Shown: positions 50,864-59,365 of the stretch, piece by piece | Position numbering within the stretch: the stretch's first letter is position 1 | Layout of the letters: the number at the start of each line of letters is the position of its first letter | Assembly: GCA_021781795.1 (NCBI GenBank) | Contig: JAJXWA010000001.1 | Location: 372,001-436,000, forward strand | Direction: 5' to 3' | DNA from: Acidobacteriota bacterium | GTDB lineage: Bacteria > Acidobacteriota > Terriglobia > Terriglobales > Acidobacteriaceae | DNA: 64,000 nucleotides | Made by a program: the position numbers and the translations under genes | The notes under the pieces: generated by a model | The model's input: the letters and a program-made list of their open reading frames with translations, nothing else | Databases searched by the model: none | What the model was told of the DNA's origin: nothing

Positions 50864-52057
50864 ATGACCCAGGCAGATTCCGTACTCTTCGACCAGGCAG
50901 TAAAAGCACTCGATAGCTTCCAGATTGAGCTTCCCTCCTGGGGATTCGCCAACACTGGCACGCGCTTTGGCAAGTATGTGCAGGATGCAGCGGCATCTAC
51001 GCTGGAGGAGAAGTTCAGCGACGCTGCCGAGGTGATGCGTTTGACCGGCGCTACGCCGACGCTGGCTTTGCATGTTTTATGGGATCTGCCGAACGGTGTC
51101 CGTGACGTGCCGCATGTGCGTGAGTTGGAGAACCGATACGGAATCCGGGCCGGCTCCATCAACCCCAATCTCTTTCAGGATCAGGTGTACAAGTTCGGCT
51201 CGCTTTGCAATCCTTCGCCGGAGGTCCGGGAACATGCCAACCGGCACATGCTCGACTCGATTGAGATTGCGACGCAGCTCGGTTCACGCGATCTGTCTCT
51301 CTGGCTTCCGGATGGCTCGAATTATCCGGGCACGCAAAGCATTCGCAAGCGCATTGCCTGGCTCGAAGAGTCCCTTCAAACAGCGCATGCACATCTGGCG
51401 CCTTACCAGCGCCTTCTGATTGAGTACAAGCCCTTCGAGCCAGCTTTTTATCACACCGACATCGCTGACTGGGGCATGTCGTCGCACCTTTCCCGCATCG
51501 CAGGTCCTCAGGCACGCGTCCTCGTCGACACTGGCCACCACTACTCCGCGCAAAACATCGAACAGATTGTGGCGTGGCTGCAGCATACCGGCCTGCTGGG
51601 CGGGTTCCACTTCAACGACCGCCGCTATGCGGATGACGATCTCACCCTCGGCTCCATCGACCCCTACCAGATCTTCCGGATCTTCCACGAGATTCTTGCC
51701 GCCGAACAGGACGGTCTCAAGCTGGATATCGCGTTCATGGTGGACCAGAGCCACAACCTGAAAGGCAAGGTGGAAGCTGCCGTGCAGACGGTGGTCACCG
51801 CACAGGAGCTGTGGGTGAAGGCCGCGCTGCTGGACCGGCAGAAGCTCGCTCAGTTGCAGCAGTCCTGCGATCTGGTGGCCGCCGAAGAGCTTTTCCGGGG
51901 AGCATTCTGGAGCGACGTGCGGCCGCTGACGCAGGCCTGGCGCGTGGCCCGCGGGCTTCCTGCCAATCCCATCCAGGCATTGCGCGAGGGCGGCTATGTG
52001 GAGCGCGTGGCGCGCGAGCGTGCGGGCCGGCAGACACGGGTTGGTAGTTATGCGTGA
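50864..52057 (+). CDS. rhaI: L-rhamnose isomerase (RhaI type)
   Basis: 397-aa TIM-barrel isomerase converting L-rhamnose to L-rhamnulose, of the Pseudomonas stutzeri RhaI type and not the E. coli RhaA type. Features: IELPSWGFANTGTRFGKY near the N-terminus, ALHVLWDLP, then metal ligands Glu in LLIEYKPFEP, Asp in VLVDTGHHY, His in GFHFNDRRYADDDLTLGSIDPY and Asp in LDIAFMVDQSHN. ATG at 50864 (MTQADSVLFDQ) behind AAGGCAGGC. RhaI enzymes also act on other sugars such as D-allose, but the downstream kinase and aldolase fix its role as rhamnose use. Confidence 0.93.
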   Translation: MTQADSVLFDQAVKALDSFQIELPSWGFANTGTRFGKYVQDAAASTLEEKFSDAAEVMRLTGATPTLALHVLWDLPNGVRDVPHVRELENRYGIRAGSINPNLFQDQVYKFGSLCNPSPEVREHANRHMLDSIEIATQLGSRDLSLWLPDGSNYPGTQSIRKRIAWLEESLQTAHAHLAPYQRLLIEYKPFEPAFYHTDIADWGMSSHLSRIAGPQARVLVDTGHHYSAQNIEQIVAWLQHTGLLGGFHFNDRRYADDDLTLGSIDPYQIFRIFHEILAAEQDGLKLDIAFMVDQSHNLKGKVEAAVQTVVTAQELWVKAALLDRQKLAQLQQSCDLVAAEELFRGAFWSDVRPLTQAWRVARGLPANPIQALREGGYVERVARERAGRQTRVGSYA

Positions 52058-52080
52058 GGACAGAGTATTCTAGGATCAGG

Positions 52081-52096
52081 GTTTCGCTATTGAAAC
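52081..52096. promoter_or_regulatory. Candidate operator before the regulator gene (site 2)
   Basis: GTTTC (52081-52085), six nt, GAAAC (52092-52096): a perfect 5-bp inverted repeat 20 nt upstream of the regulator's start codon. Its reverse strand reads TGTTTCAATAG, close to TGTTTCTATTG at 53286-53296 before the aldolase gene. A site so near the start fits autoregulation. Confidence 0.4.
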
Positions 52097-52115
52097 ACCT
52101 GAAAGGGGCGCAGGC

Positions 52116-53222
52116 TTGCCGAAAACGAAGATTAAGCGGCTGTACCTGATTCCGATCCTCTCCAAGTCTCTCGACGTTCTGGAACTGCTCGAGCAGCAGA
52201 ATGCGCCGGTCACGCTGGAAGACGTCTTTCAGAAGACACATATATCCAAGACCAGCGTCTATCGCATCCTTAAAACGCTGGTGCATCGCGGCTATGTGGC
52301 CCAGTCGCAGGATGGCCAGTACCGGCTGGTTTCAAGGCCGCGCCGTCTGCGCTTCGGTTTTGCGATGCAGAGCGGGGAGATGCCCTTCTCGGTTGCCGTA
52401 GCGCAAAGCCTGACGGAAGCGGCTGCGGCCGCGGGCGTGGAGCTGATTGTGCTCGACAACCGCCAGGATGCGGATACGGCCATCCAGAATGCGCACGAAT
52501 TTGTGGAGAAGCGCGTCGATCTGGTTCTCGAGTTTCAGGTAGAAGAACACGTAGCCCCGCATGTGGCGCACATTCTGAAAAAGGCCGGCATTCCTCTGGT
52601 CGCCATCGACGTGCCGCACCCCAACGCAACCTATTTCGGCGTGGATAACTTTGAAGCAGGGTTCGAGGCAGGCTCGCTGCTGGGGCACTTTGCTCAGCGC
52701 AAATGGAAGAGCAAAGTGGACTGGGTGCTTGGCGTGGGATTCTCTGAGGCCGGCAGCTTTGTGGAGAGCCGCGTGACAGGCGCGTTCGAAGGCATCCGCG
52801 AAAAGCTGAAGGACCTTCCCGCAGACCGCTTCGTCCGTCTGGAAGGACGCGGCATGCGCGAGCCGAGCCGCCGCGCTGTCGCGGAGTTCTTGCGCGCGCA
52901 TGGGAAAGGCCAGCATATCCTCGTCGCCGCGGCAACGGACTCGAGCGCCCTTGGCGTCCTGGATGCAGCCCGGCAAAGCGACCAGGAAGAGGGATTTGCG
53001 ATTGTGGGTCAGGATTGCATCCCAGAGGTATTGGACGAGATGCGCCTGAACAAGAGCGCGGTGATTGGCTCCGTTTCTCACATGGCAGACACCTACGGCC
53101 CGCGTCTGATTCAGTTAGGCATTGCCCTGATGCGCGGCCACACCGTGCCGCCCTACAACTACGTGCGCCACCAGCTGGTGACTCCGCAGACTCTGGCAGA
53201 CGAAGCCAACGCGAAGACATAA
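52116..53222 (+). CDS. Chimeric regulator: IclR-type HTH plus sugar-binding periplasmic-type domain
   Basis: 368 aa from TTG 52116 behind GAAAGGGG. Residues ~10-70 are an IclR-family winged helix (SKSLDVLELLEQQNAPVTLEDV, then HISKTSVYRILKTLVHRGYV). The IclR effector domain is absent. Instead ~85-355 is a type 1 periplasmic-binding-protein fold like RbsB and the LacI effector region, with SVAVAQSLTEAAAAAGVELIVLDNRQD, GIPLVAIDVPHPNATYFGVDNFEAGFEAG and FAIVGQDCIPEVLDEMR. There is no signal peptide, so it is cytosolic. It presumably senses rhamnose or rhamnulose and controls the cluster it sits in. LacI-type regulators use a different HTH, so the pairing is unusual. Confidence 0.85.
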   Translation: MPKTKIKRLYLIPILSKSLDVLELLEQQNAPVTLEDVFQKTHISKTSVYRILKTLVHRGYVAQSQDGQYRLVSRPRRLRFGFAMQSGEMPFSVAVAQSLTEAAAAAGVELIVLDNRQDADTAIQNAHEFVEKRVDLVLEFQVEEHVAPHVAHILKKAGIPLVAIDVPHPNATYFGVDNFEAGFEAGSLLGHFAQRKWKSKVDWVLGVGFSEAGSFVESRVTGAFEGIREKLKDLPADRFVRLEGRGMREPSRRAVAEFLRAHGKGQHILVAAATDSSALGVLDAARQSDQEEGFAIVGQDCIPEVLDEMRLNKSAVIGSVSHMADTYGPRLIQLGIALMRGHTVPPYNYVRHQLVTPQTLADEANAKT

Positions 53223-53272
53223 GCTGAAGCTCTCAGACGCCAACCGTAGACGAGAAGAACCTTATAAATTCA

Positions 53273-53292
53273 AATACGAAATACTGTTTCTA
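53273..53292. promoter_or_regulatory. Candidate operator before the aldolase/dehydrogenase gene (site 3)
   Basis: AATACGAAATACTGTTTCTA, 59 nt before the start codon and just after a TATAAA (53263-53268) that could be a -10. It contains GAAA-N5-TTTC and shares the AATACGA and ATAC-C/T-GTTT elements with site 1, so it could bind the same regulator. The -35 is not obvious. Confidence 0.38.
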
Positions 53293-53350
53293 TTGGTTAT
53301 GTTCTGATATGCTGCTTGTGTTCCTTTGAAACTTTTGCATGGTGGTGTCT

Positions 53351-55570
53351 ATGTCGCAGGCAACTCTCGCTTCCCCCTCCCTCAAACTTCTCGACGACCG
53401 CTGGGATCCCTCCGTAGCCGCAACACTCGATGAGCCGGAGCTGCTCCGCTACCGCTCCAACCTGCTGGGGTCCGACCTGCGCATCACCAATTTCGCGGGC
53501 GGCAACACCAGTTCCAAGATCTTCGAGGTCGACCCGTTGACGGGCGAGAAGGTGGAAGTTCTCTGGGTAAAGGGCTCCGGCGGAGACCTGGGCAGTATGA
53601 AGCGCGCGGGCTTTGCCACGCTCTACCAGGACAGGCTGCTGGCGCTGGAGCGCAGTTACAAGGGCGTAGATACGGAAGACGAGATGGTGGCGATGTATCC
53701 GCTCTGCACCTTCCGCAACAACCCCGTCGCCGCTTCGATTGACACTCCTCTGCATGGCTTCCTTCCCTTCCCGCACGTGGACCACCTGCATCCCGACTGG
53801 GGCATTGCCCTGGCAGCCTCAGCCAATGGCAAGGCGAAGATGGATGAGTTCAATCGCGAATTCAACCACAAGCTGGTGTGGGTTCCGTGGCAGCGTCCCG
53901 GTTTTGAGCTGGCCATGATGCTCAAGCGCGCCGTCGCCGAGAATCCCGGCTGCGATGGCATTGTGCTGGGCGGGCACGGCCTCTTTACCTGGGGCCAGAC
54001 GCAGCGCGAGTGCTATGTAAACACGCTGACGGTCATCGACCAGATTGGCCAGTTCATCGAGCGCCACGGCAAAGCCAAGGGCGCCGTGCGCTTTGGCGGC
54101 GAGGCGGTGCCCGCGCGCGCAGAGCGCAACGACCTTGCCGTGCAGATCGCGCCGTATCTCCGTGGTCGCGTGAGCGCGCAGAATCGCTGGATCTCCAGCT
54201 TCAGCGATGCGGCGGATGTGCTGCAGTTCATCAACTCCAAGCACGCCAAAGAGCTTGCCTTCCTCGGCACCAGTTGCCCGGATCACTTCATCCGCACCAA
54301 GATTCGGCCACTCTTTGTGCCATGGGCTGCGGGCGCTGGCGTGGATGCACTGAAGAAACAGATCGACGTCTCGCTGGCCGAGTATCGTGAGCAATACCGC
54401 GCTTACTATCACACCTTTGCCACTTCGGACTCTCCGGCGCTGCGCGACGCCAGCCCGACAGTCGTGCTGGTTCAGGGCCTGGGGATGTTCAGCTTTGGAA
54501 AGAACAAAACCGAAGCACGCATTACCAGCGAGTTCTATACCAACGCGATTCACGTGATGGAAGGCGCGAGCCTGCTGGCGGAAGGTGAAGTAAAGGGACC
54601 GGTGCCGCAGTGCGGCGAAGGCATGGACCCGGCGAGCTTCAAGGTTCACAGCAATTATGTGGCGCTGCCTGCGCTTGAAGCGTTCAAGATTGAGTACTGG
54701 GCACTGGAAGAGGCCAAGCTGCGCCGGCAGCCTCCGGAGAAGGAACTCAGCCGCAGAATCGTGCTCGTTGTCGGTGGCGGCAGCGGCATTGGGCGCGAAG
54801 TCGCATTGCTTGCAGCGGCGCGCGGCGCGCATGTGGTGGTGGCGGATCGTGACGAAGCGGGTGCAAAGCGTGTGGCCGACGAGTTGAAGGGCGTCACGTC
54901 GAAAGAGTTTGTCGCAGTCACACCTGTGGATATTCGCAAGCGCGAAGCGATCGACCTGGCTCTAAAGACAACCGTCGCTGCTTTCGGCGGCGTGGACATC
55001 CTCGTCAATACCGCTGCAATGTTTCCGTCCTCGCCCGATGGCATCATCAGCGACGCAATGTGGGCTACCACTCTCGATATCAATGTGACAGCGAACTACC
55101 TGCTTGCCGATGAGGCGGCGAAGGTCTTCAATGAACAGGCGCTCGACAGCTCCATCGTGCTCACCAGCTCAGCCAACGCAGTGGTATCGAAGCGCGGCAG
55201 CGAAGCCTACGACGTGAGCAAGGCGGCGCTCTCGCACCTGGTGCGCGAGTTGGCAGTCGGCCTGTCACCGCGCGTGCGCGTGAACGGCATTAGCCCCGCG
55301 ACGGTTGTGAAGGGCTCGACGATGTTCCCGCGCGATCGCGTGCGTGCCTCGCTCGCCAAGTACAACATCCCGTTTGAGGAATCGATGAGCGATGAGGAGC
55401 TGCGTGGATTGCTTGCGGGCTTCTACGCCAAGCGGACGCTGACGCATCAGCCGATTGATCCGGCCGATTGCGCCGAAGCGATTCTCTTCCTCGCCAGCCC
55501 GCGCTCGCGCTGCACATCCGGGCACCTGATCCCAGTGGACGGCGGCCTGACCGAGGCCTTCCTGCGGTGA
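53351..55570 (+). CDS. Bifunctional rhamnulose-1-phosphate aldolase / L-lactaldehyde dehydrogenase
   Basis: 739 aa. Residues ~1-430 form a class II (zinc) aldolase domain: FAGGNTSSKIFEVD, HVDHLHPDW with metal His residues, and GIVLGGHGLFTWG. It splits L-rhamnulose-1-phosphate into DHAP and L-lactaldehyde. Residues ~465-739 are a short-chain dehydrogenase with the nucleotide loop VVGGGSGIGREVALL (~474-488) and catalytic YDVSK (620-624), which would oxidise lactaldehyde to L-lactate. This fused enzyme is known from several bacteria (RhaEW/RhaDH-type). Start at ATG 53351; an in-frame ATG at 53339 is possible. The end overlaps rhaB by 4 nt. Confidence 0.93.
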   Translation: MSQATLASPSLKLLDDRWDPSVAATLDEPELLRYRSNLLGSDLRITNFAGGNTSSKIFEVDPLTGEKVEVLWVKGSGGDLGSMKRAGFATLYQDRLLALERSYKGVDTEDEMVAMYPLCTFRNNPVAASIDTPLHGFLPFPHVDHLHPDWGIALAASANGKAKMDEFNREFNHKLVWVPWQRPGFELAMMLKRAVAENPGCDGIVLGGHGLFTWGQTQRECYVNTLTVIDQIGQFIERHGKAKGAVRFGGEAVPARAERNDLAVQIAPYLRGRVSAQNRWISSFSDAADVLQFINSKHAKELAFLGTSCPDHFIRTKIRPLFVPWAAGAGVDALKKQIDVSLAEYREQYRAYYHTFATSDSPALRDASPTVVLVQGLGMFSFGKNKTEARITSEFYTNAIHVMEGASLLAEGEVKGPVPQCGEGMDPASFKVHSNYVALPALEAFKIEYWALEEAKLRRQPPEKELSRRIVLVVGGGSGIGREVALLAAARGAHVVVADRDEAGAKRVADELKGVTSKEFVAVTPVDIRKREAIDLALKTTVAAFGGVDILVNTAAMFPSSPDGIISDAMWATTLDINVTANYLLADEAAKVFNEQALDSSIVLTSSANAVVSKRGSEAYDVSKAALSHLVRELAVGLSPRVRVNGISPATVVKGSTMFPRDRVRASLAKYNIPFEESMSDEELRGLLAGFYAKRTLTHQPIDPADCAEAILFLASPRSRCTSGHLIPVDGGLTEAFLR

Positions 55571-57015
55571 GCGCGCCGGCAGCGAGTCCAGAGCCTGGCG
55601 ACAAACGGGCGCATATCGCCATCGATCTGGGCGCGGAGAGTTGTCGTGTTTCGCTATTGCGGTGGCGCGATGGCAAGCCGCTGATTGAGCTGGTTCATCG
55701 GATGTCGAATGGCCCGGTGCATGAAGGCGATTCCCTGCACTGGCCGCTGAGCCGGATTCTCGATGGGCTTGAAGAAGGTTTGCGCAAGGCGGCAGAGATT
55801 GCCACCGAGGGCGTTGCTTCCATTGGTGTGGATGGCTGGGCAGTCGATTATGTGCGGCTCGGCAAGGATGGCGAGCCGTTGGGTGAGCCGTTCTGCTATC
55901 GCGATGAGCGCACTCTCAAGACAAAGAAAAGAGCCGATGGACTCGTCACGCCGGAGGCTCTCTTCGCACGGATTGGCGCACAACCGCTGCGGATCAACAC
56001 ACTCTATCAACTCCTCGCAGATGCTGACGCACATGCGCCGTGGGTGTGCCTGCCTGAGTATGTGCTGCACTGGCTGGGCGGACGGCGCGTAGCCGAGTAC
56101 ACAAACGCAACGCACACGGGACTGATCGATCCTGCGACAGGAGACTGGGCGGAAGATCTGTTCCGCACCTTCGGGATTCCGCGCGAAGCGGCACCGCCTG
56201 TCGTATCCGCTGGCGCCGTACTGGGCCGTGTGCAAGGGCCGTTGAGCAATCTACCGGCCTACGGGAATTGCGCGTTAATTGCCCCAGCCTGTCACGACAC
56301 GGCTTCTGCCATTGCCGGAATTCCGATTCCGCTGGACTCGGCTGCCTATATTGCTTCTGGCACCTGGTCGCTCGTCGGCACATTGGTTCCCTGCCCCATC
56401 ACGCAGCCTGCCGCAATGCAAGCGCGTTACACGAATCAGGGCGCGGCGGGCGGAGGCTACTGCTTCCATACGAATGTGAATGGGATGTGGCTCATCAAGC
56501 AGTGCATGGATGGTTGGGCGGCCGCAGGACGACCGTGGAAGATCGAAGAACTCGTGCAGCAGGCAGCGACACAGAAGGCGCCTGCGACGATCAATGTCGA
56601 TGCAGAGCCTCTGCTGCTCGACGGCGAGATGCCCGAGCGCATCAATGCGGAACTGACACACGCTGGTCATGCGGCGATTCCGGATGTGGCAGGGAATGAG
56701 CCGCTGTTTGCGCGCGTGATCTTCGAGAGCCTGGCGGCGCGCTACGCTACCGCGCTGGACCAGCTTCAGCAGATGCTTGGGCGTAAGCTGGACCGGATTC
56801 ACGTGCTCGGTGGTGGCAGCCGGAACAAGCTACTGCTCGACCTGACCGCACAGCGTACGGGAATGACCGTAGAAGCAGGCGAACCCGAGAGCTCGACCAT
56901 TGGCAACTTTGCTGTACAACTTGCTTCTGCGCATGCGGCTGATGAGCGGCTGACGACAGAATTGGTAAGGCATTGGGCAGCAGTGCTGTGTTCAGCTAGC
57001 TCCGCAAGATTCTGA
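55567..57015 (+). CDS. rhaB: Rhamnulokinase RhaB
   Basis: Phosphorylates L-rhamnulose to L-rhamnulose-1-phosphate, between the isomerase and the aldolase steps. 482 aa from GTG 55567, overlapping the aldolase stop (GTGA). FGGY-kinase signs: IAIDLGAESCRVSLLRW at the phosphate-binding start, SIGVDGWAVDYVRLG (Asp in the active site), a central PACHDTASAIAGIP (Asp base), YIASGTWSLVG and HVLGGGSRNKLLLDLTAQRTG. RhaB signatures such as HRMSNGPVHEGDSLHW confirm the type. It ends the rhamnose cluster, 8 nt from the convergent hopanoid gene. Confidence 0.95.
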   Translation: MSAPAASPEPGDKRAHIAIDLGAESCRVSLLRWRDGKPLIELVHRMSNGPVHEGDSLHWPLSRILDGLEEGLRKAAEIATEGVASIGVDGWAVDYVRLGKDGEPLGEPFCYRDERTLKTKKRADGLVTPEALFARIGAQPLRINTLYQLLADADAHAPWVCLPEYVLHWLGGRRVAEYTNATHTGLIDPATGDWAEDLFRTFGIPREAAPPVVSAGAVLGRVQGPLSNLPAYGNCALIAPACHDTASAIAGIPIPLDSAAYIASGTWSLVGTLVPCPITQPAAMQARYTNQGAAGGGYCFHTNVNGMWLIKQCMDGWAAAGRPWKIEELVQQAATQKAPATINVDAEPLLLDGEMPERINAELTHAGHAAIPDVAGNEPLFARVIFESLAARYATALDQLQQMLGRKLDRIHVLGGGSRNKLLLDLTAQRTGMTVEAGEPESSTIGNFAVQLASAHAADERLTTELVRHWAAVLCSASSARF

Positions 57016-57023
57016 AAGACCCC

Positions 57024-58457
57024 TTACGTCAAGAAGCGCATCAAACCGCGCGGTTGAAGATCGGGTACCAGAAATGCTTGTGGCCGACCAGCAGCCTTGC
57101 ACAGCGCCTCGGCGGCAAGATGGCCTGAGCGCGCTGCGCTTTCCATTGTGGAGGGCCACCCGGTAGCAATCCAGTCGCCAGCGAGAAAGCTGTTGGGCCA
57201 CGGAGCTTCGTCGGCAGCGGGCCGCGCAGCATCGATGCCGGGCGGCACGCCGAAGGTAGCGCGAACTTCCTTGATTAGCGCGGCCTTTACGAGCGTTGCC
57301 GTGTGCGCAGCAGGAAAAAACTCTTTGAGCTCTGCTATGGCCAGCTGAATGGCTTCGTCACGCGGCAGAGCCGCAAAGCGACGCGTAGCGCTCACCACAA
57401 GCTCAATGTAATGGCCCGACCGCCCCTGCAATTTGGACTGGTTGTATAACCAATGGATCTCCCGGTCCAGAAGAACGGCGTGATCGAGGTCTGTAATCTC
57501 GCGGTCAAACCAGAGATGCACGCTGCAGATAGGCCAGTGCGTGTGGCTTTCGATCTGCGCGGCAAGCTGTTCCGCGCGCGGACTTGCAGGAAGCATGCGC
57601 AGCAGCTTTTGCAGACCTTCAAAGGGCACAGCTAGCACAAGAAAGTCTGAGCGCACATCCGCAGTCTGGCCGCGCATTCTGACAACCCACTTCGAATCAT
57701 TCGCGTCCCACTCTGCGCTCTCGACGTTCGTTTGCAACAAGAGTTTTCCGCCGCGCTGCAAAAGATACTCCGGTACATTTGCGTACAGGTCGCTGAGTGG
57801 AAGTTTACTCATGCCCATAGCCCCGGCAAATAAGGAGTTCATGAAGAGCTCGCGAACGACCTTGGTCGCGTAGGGCACTGCGATCTCTTCAATCTCCGCA
57901 TTGAGCGCGCTGGCAATCACCAGTCTCCAGAACCGGTCGAGCGCCCCCTGCGTCTGCTTGTGCCGCCGCAGCCAGCTACCGAGATTCTCTTGGGGATTGC
58001 CGTGATCGCCGCGCATGACTGCGGTAAAGGCGCGCGCAAGCGAGAGCTTGTCAGCCAGTGAAAATGCCTGTGCGGCGAGCAGTCGCGGAAATCCGTGCAG
58101 CGGCGCGGGCAGCGGGGATGGGCCGAGCAACGAGCGACGACCTCCCGGCTCGATCATCGTCATTTCCGTGGTCCATAGGACCTGATTCGCAACGCCAACA
58201 CGACGGTAAAACGCTGGCAGGTTCGTGCAGCACCCGAAGAGGACGTGCTGGCAGTTGTCGATGACTTCGTTGACACCGGGGTGCAAATATGAGGAAGCGC
58301 GCCCGCCTAGATAGCCGCGGCGTTCGATGAGTGTGACGCGGAAGCCAGCCTCAGCAAGAGCACAGGCTGCGCTCATGCCTGCGACTCCGCCACCAACGAC
58401 GGCGACCGATTTGTGAATGTTCTCGGACATGGGTTGAGTGGGTTCGCTCCGCATCAT
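57024..58457 (-). CDS. hpnE: Hydroxysqualene dehydroxylase HpnE
   Basis: FAD-dependent enzyme that reduces hydroxysqualene to squalene, the last step of the HpnCDE route. 477 aa if begun at ATG 58457, which overlaps the hpnD stop (ATGA); ATG 58430 (MSENIHKSVAVVG) is a possible shorter form. It has the FAD-binding VAVVGGGVAGMSAACALAEAG, the ERRGYLGGRASSY loop, an amine-oxidase-like body (VDNCQ-type NCQHVLFGCC, DRFWRLVIASALN) and C-terminal FLAGDWIATGWPSTMESAARSG, all typical of HpnE. Last gene of the hopanoid run in this window. Confidence 0.94.
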   Translation of the reverse strand: MMRSEPTQPMSENIHKSVAVVGGGVAGMSAACALAEAGFRVTLIERRGYLGGRASSYLHPGVNEVIDNCQHVLFGCCTNLPAFYRRVGVANQVLWTTEMTMIEPGGRRSLLGPSPLPAPLHGFPRLLAAQAFSLADKLSLARAFTAVMRGDHGNPQENLGSWLRRHKQTQGALDRFWRLVIASALNAEIEEIAVPYATKVVRELFMNSLFAGAMGMSKLPLSDLYANVPEYLLQRGGKLLLQTNVESAEWDANDSKWVVRMRGQTADVRSDFLVLAVPFEGLQKLLRMLPASPRAEQLAAQIESHTHWPICSVHLWFDREITDLDHAVLLDREIHWLYNQSKLQGRSGHYIELVVSATRRFAALPRDEAIQLAIAELKEFFPAAHTATLVKAALIKEVRATFGVPPGIDAARPAADEAPWPNSFLAGDWIATGWPSTMESAARSGHLAAEALCKAAGRPQAFLVPDLQPRGLMRFLT

Positions 58458-59365
58458 CCAAAAATGCGGGCAGCGGTCATGCGGGCCAATCCAGCACAAA
58501 GAATGGCAAGCTTCTGAACGAGCGGCACGCTGGCGCGCGCGGAGAAGACATCGTAGTCTGCGCGGCGAATGCGCACAAGCAGTGCGTGGTAAATCGACAC
58601 GAGCACCCAAAGTGCGGGGCGGCTTTCGCGGTCAATGAGCGGCAGAAGCTGTTCGGCTGATTGGTAGTAGTGCTCAGCCCGCGCCGCAATTTCAGTGAGC
58701 AGCGCTCTTTCAGCGGCACTGGGTGGAGAGCCGGGCTTCCGCGTGAGTAACGTCTCCGCCGTGATGCCGTGCGCGGCGAGATCTTCCAGCGGCAGATAGA
58801 TGCGCTTGCGCTCGGCGTCTTCGGCCACGTCGCGCAGGATGTTCGTCAACTGGAAGGCGATGCCGGTTTCTTCGGCGAGCTTCTCGGCGCGTGGATCTTT
58901 GTACCCGAAGATGCGGATGCAGACGAGGCCGACAACCGAGGCGACGAGATAGCAGTAGCGATAGAGATCGGCGAAGGTGGCATAGGTGTCTGGCACCGCG
59001 TCGGCTGAGGCCTTCAGGTCCATCGTCGTTCCAGCCACCAGTTCGTCGAGCAGGTTGAGCGGAATGGCAAAGCGCTCGGTGGCGTCGCGCACAGCGATGA
59101 AGACGGGGTCGGATGAGTCGCCGCCATGGCAGACGCCGCGCCAGTCGGCGAGCCATGATTCCAGCCTTCTGCGGCGCTCATCACGAGAGAGGCTTTCGTC
59201 GTCGGCAAGGTCGTCCGCTTTGCGCATGAATGCGTAGATTGCGCAAATGGCGTTCTTGCGCGCGGTCGGCAGCGCGATGAAGGCGTAATAGAAGTTCTTC
59301 GCCTCACGCTTTGCAATGGCCCGGCAGACGGCGTAGGCCCGATCCAATGTTGCGTCGTGGGTCAA
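58454..59365 (-). CDS. hpnD: Presqualene diphosphate synthase HpnD
   Basis: Condenses two farnesyl diphosphates to presqualene diphosphate. 303-aa all-helical trans-prenyltransferase with the first Asp-rich motif RKADDLADDE (~49-58) and the second LTNILRDVAEDAERKRIYLP (~174-193). These bind Mg2+ and the substrate diphosphates. Opening MTHDATLDRAYAVCRAIAKREAKNFY fits HpnD. It shares 4-nt overlaps with hpnC upstream and hpnE downstream, so the three enzymes are translated as a unit. Confidence 0.96.
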   Translation of the reverse strand: MTHDATLDRAYAVCRAIAKREAKNFYYAFIALPTARKNAICAIYAFMRKADDLADDESLSRDERRRRLESWLADWRGVCHGGDSSDPVFIAVRDATERFAIPLNLLDELVAGTTMDLKASADAVPDTYATFADLYRYCYLVASVVGLVCIRIFGYKDPRAEKLAEETGIAFQLTNILRDVAEDAERKRIYLPLEDLAAHGITAETLLTRKPGSPPSAAERALLTEIAARAEHYYQSAEQLLPLIDRESRPALWVLVSIYHALLVRIRRADYDVFSARASVPLVQKLAILCAGLARMTAARIFG

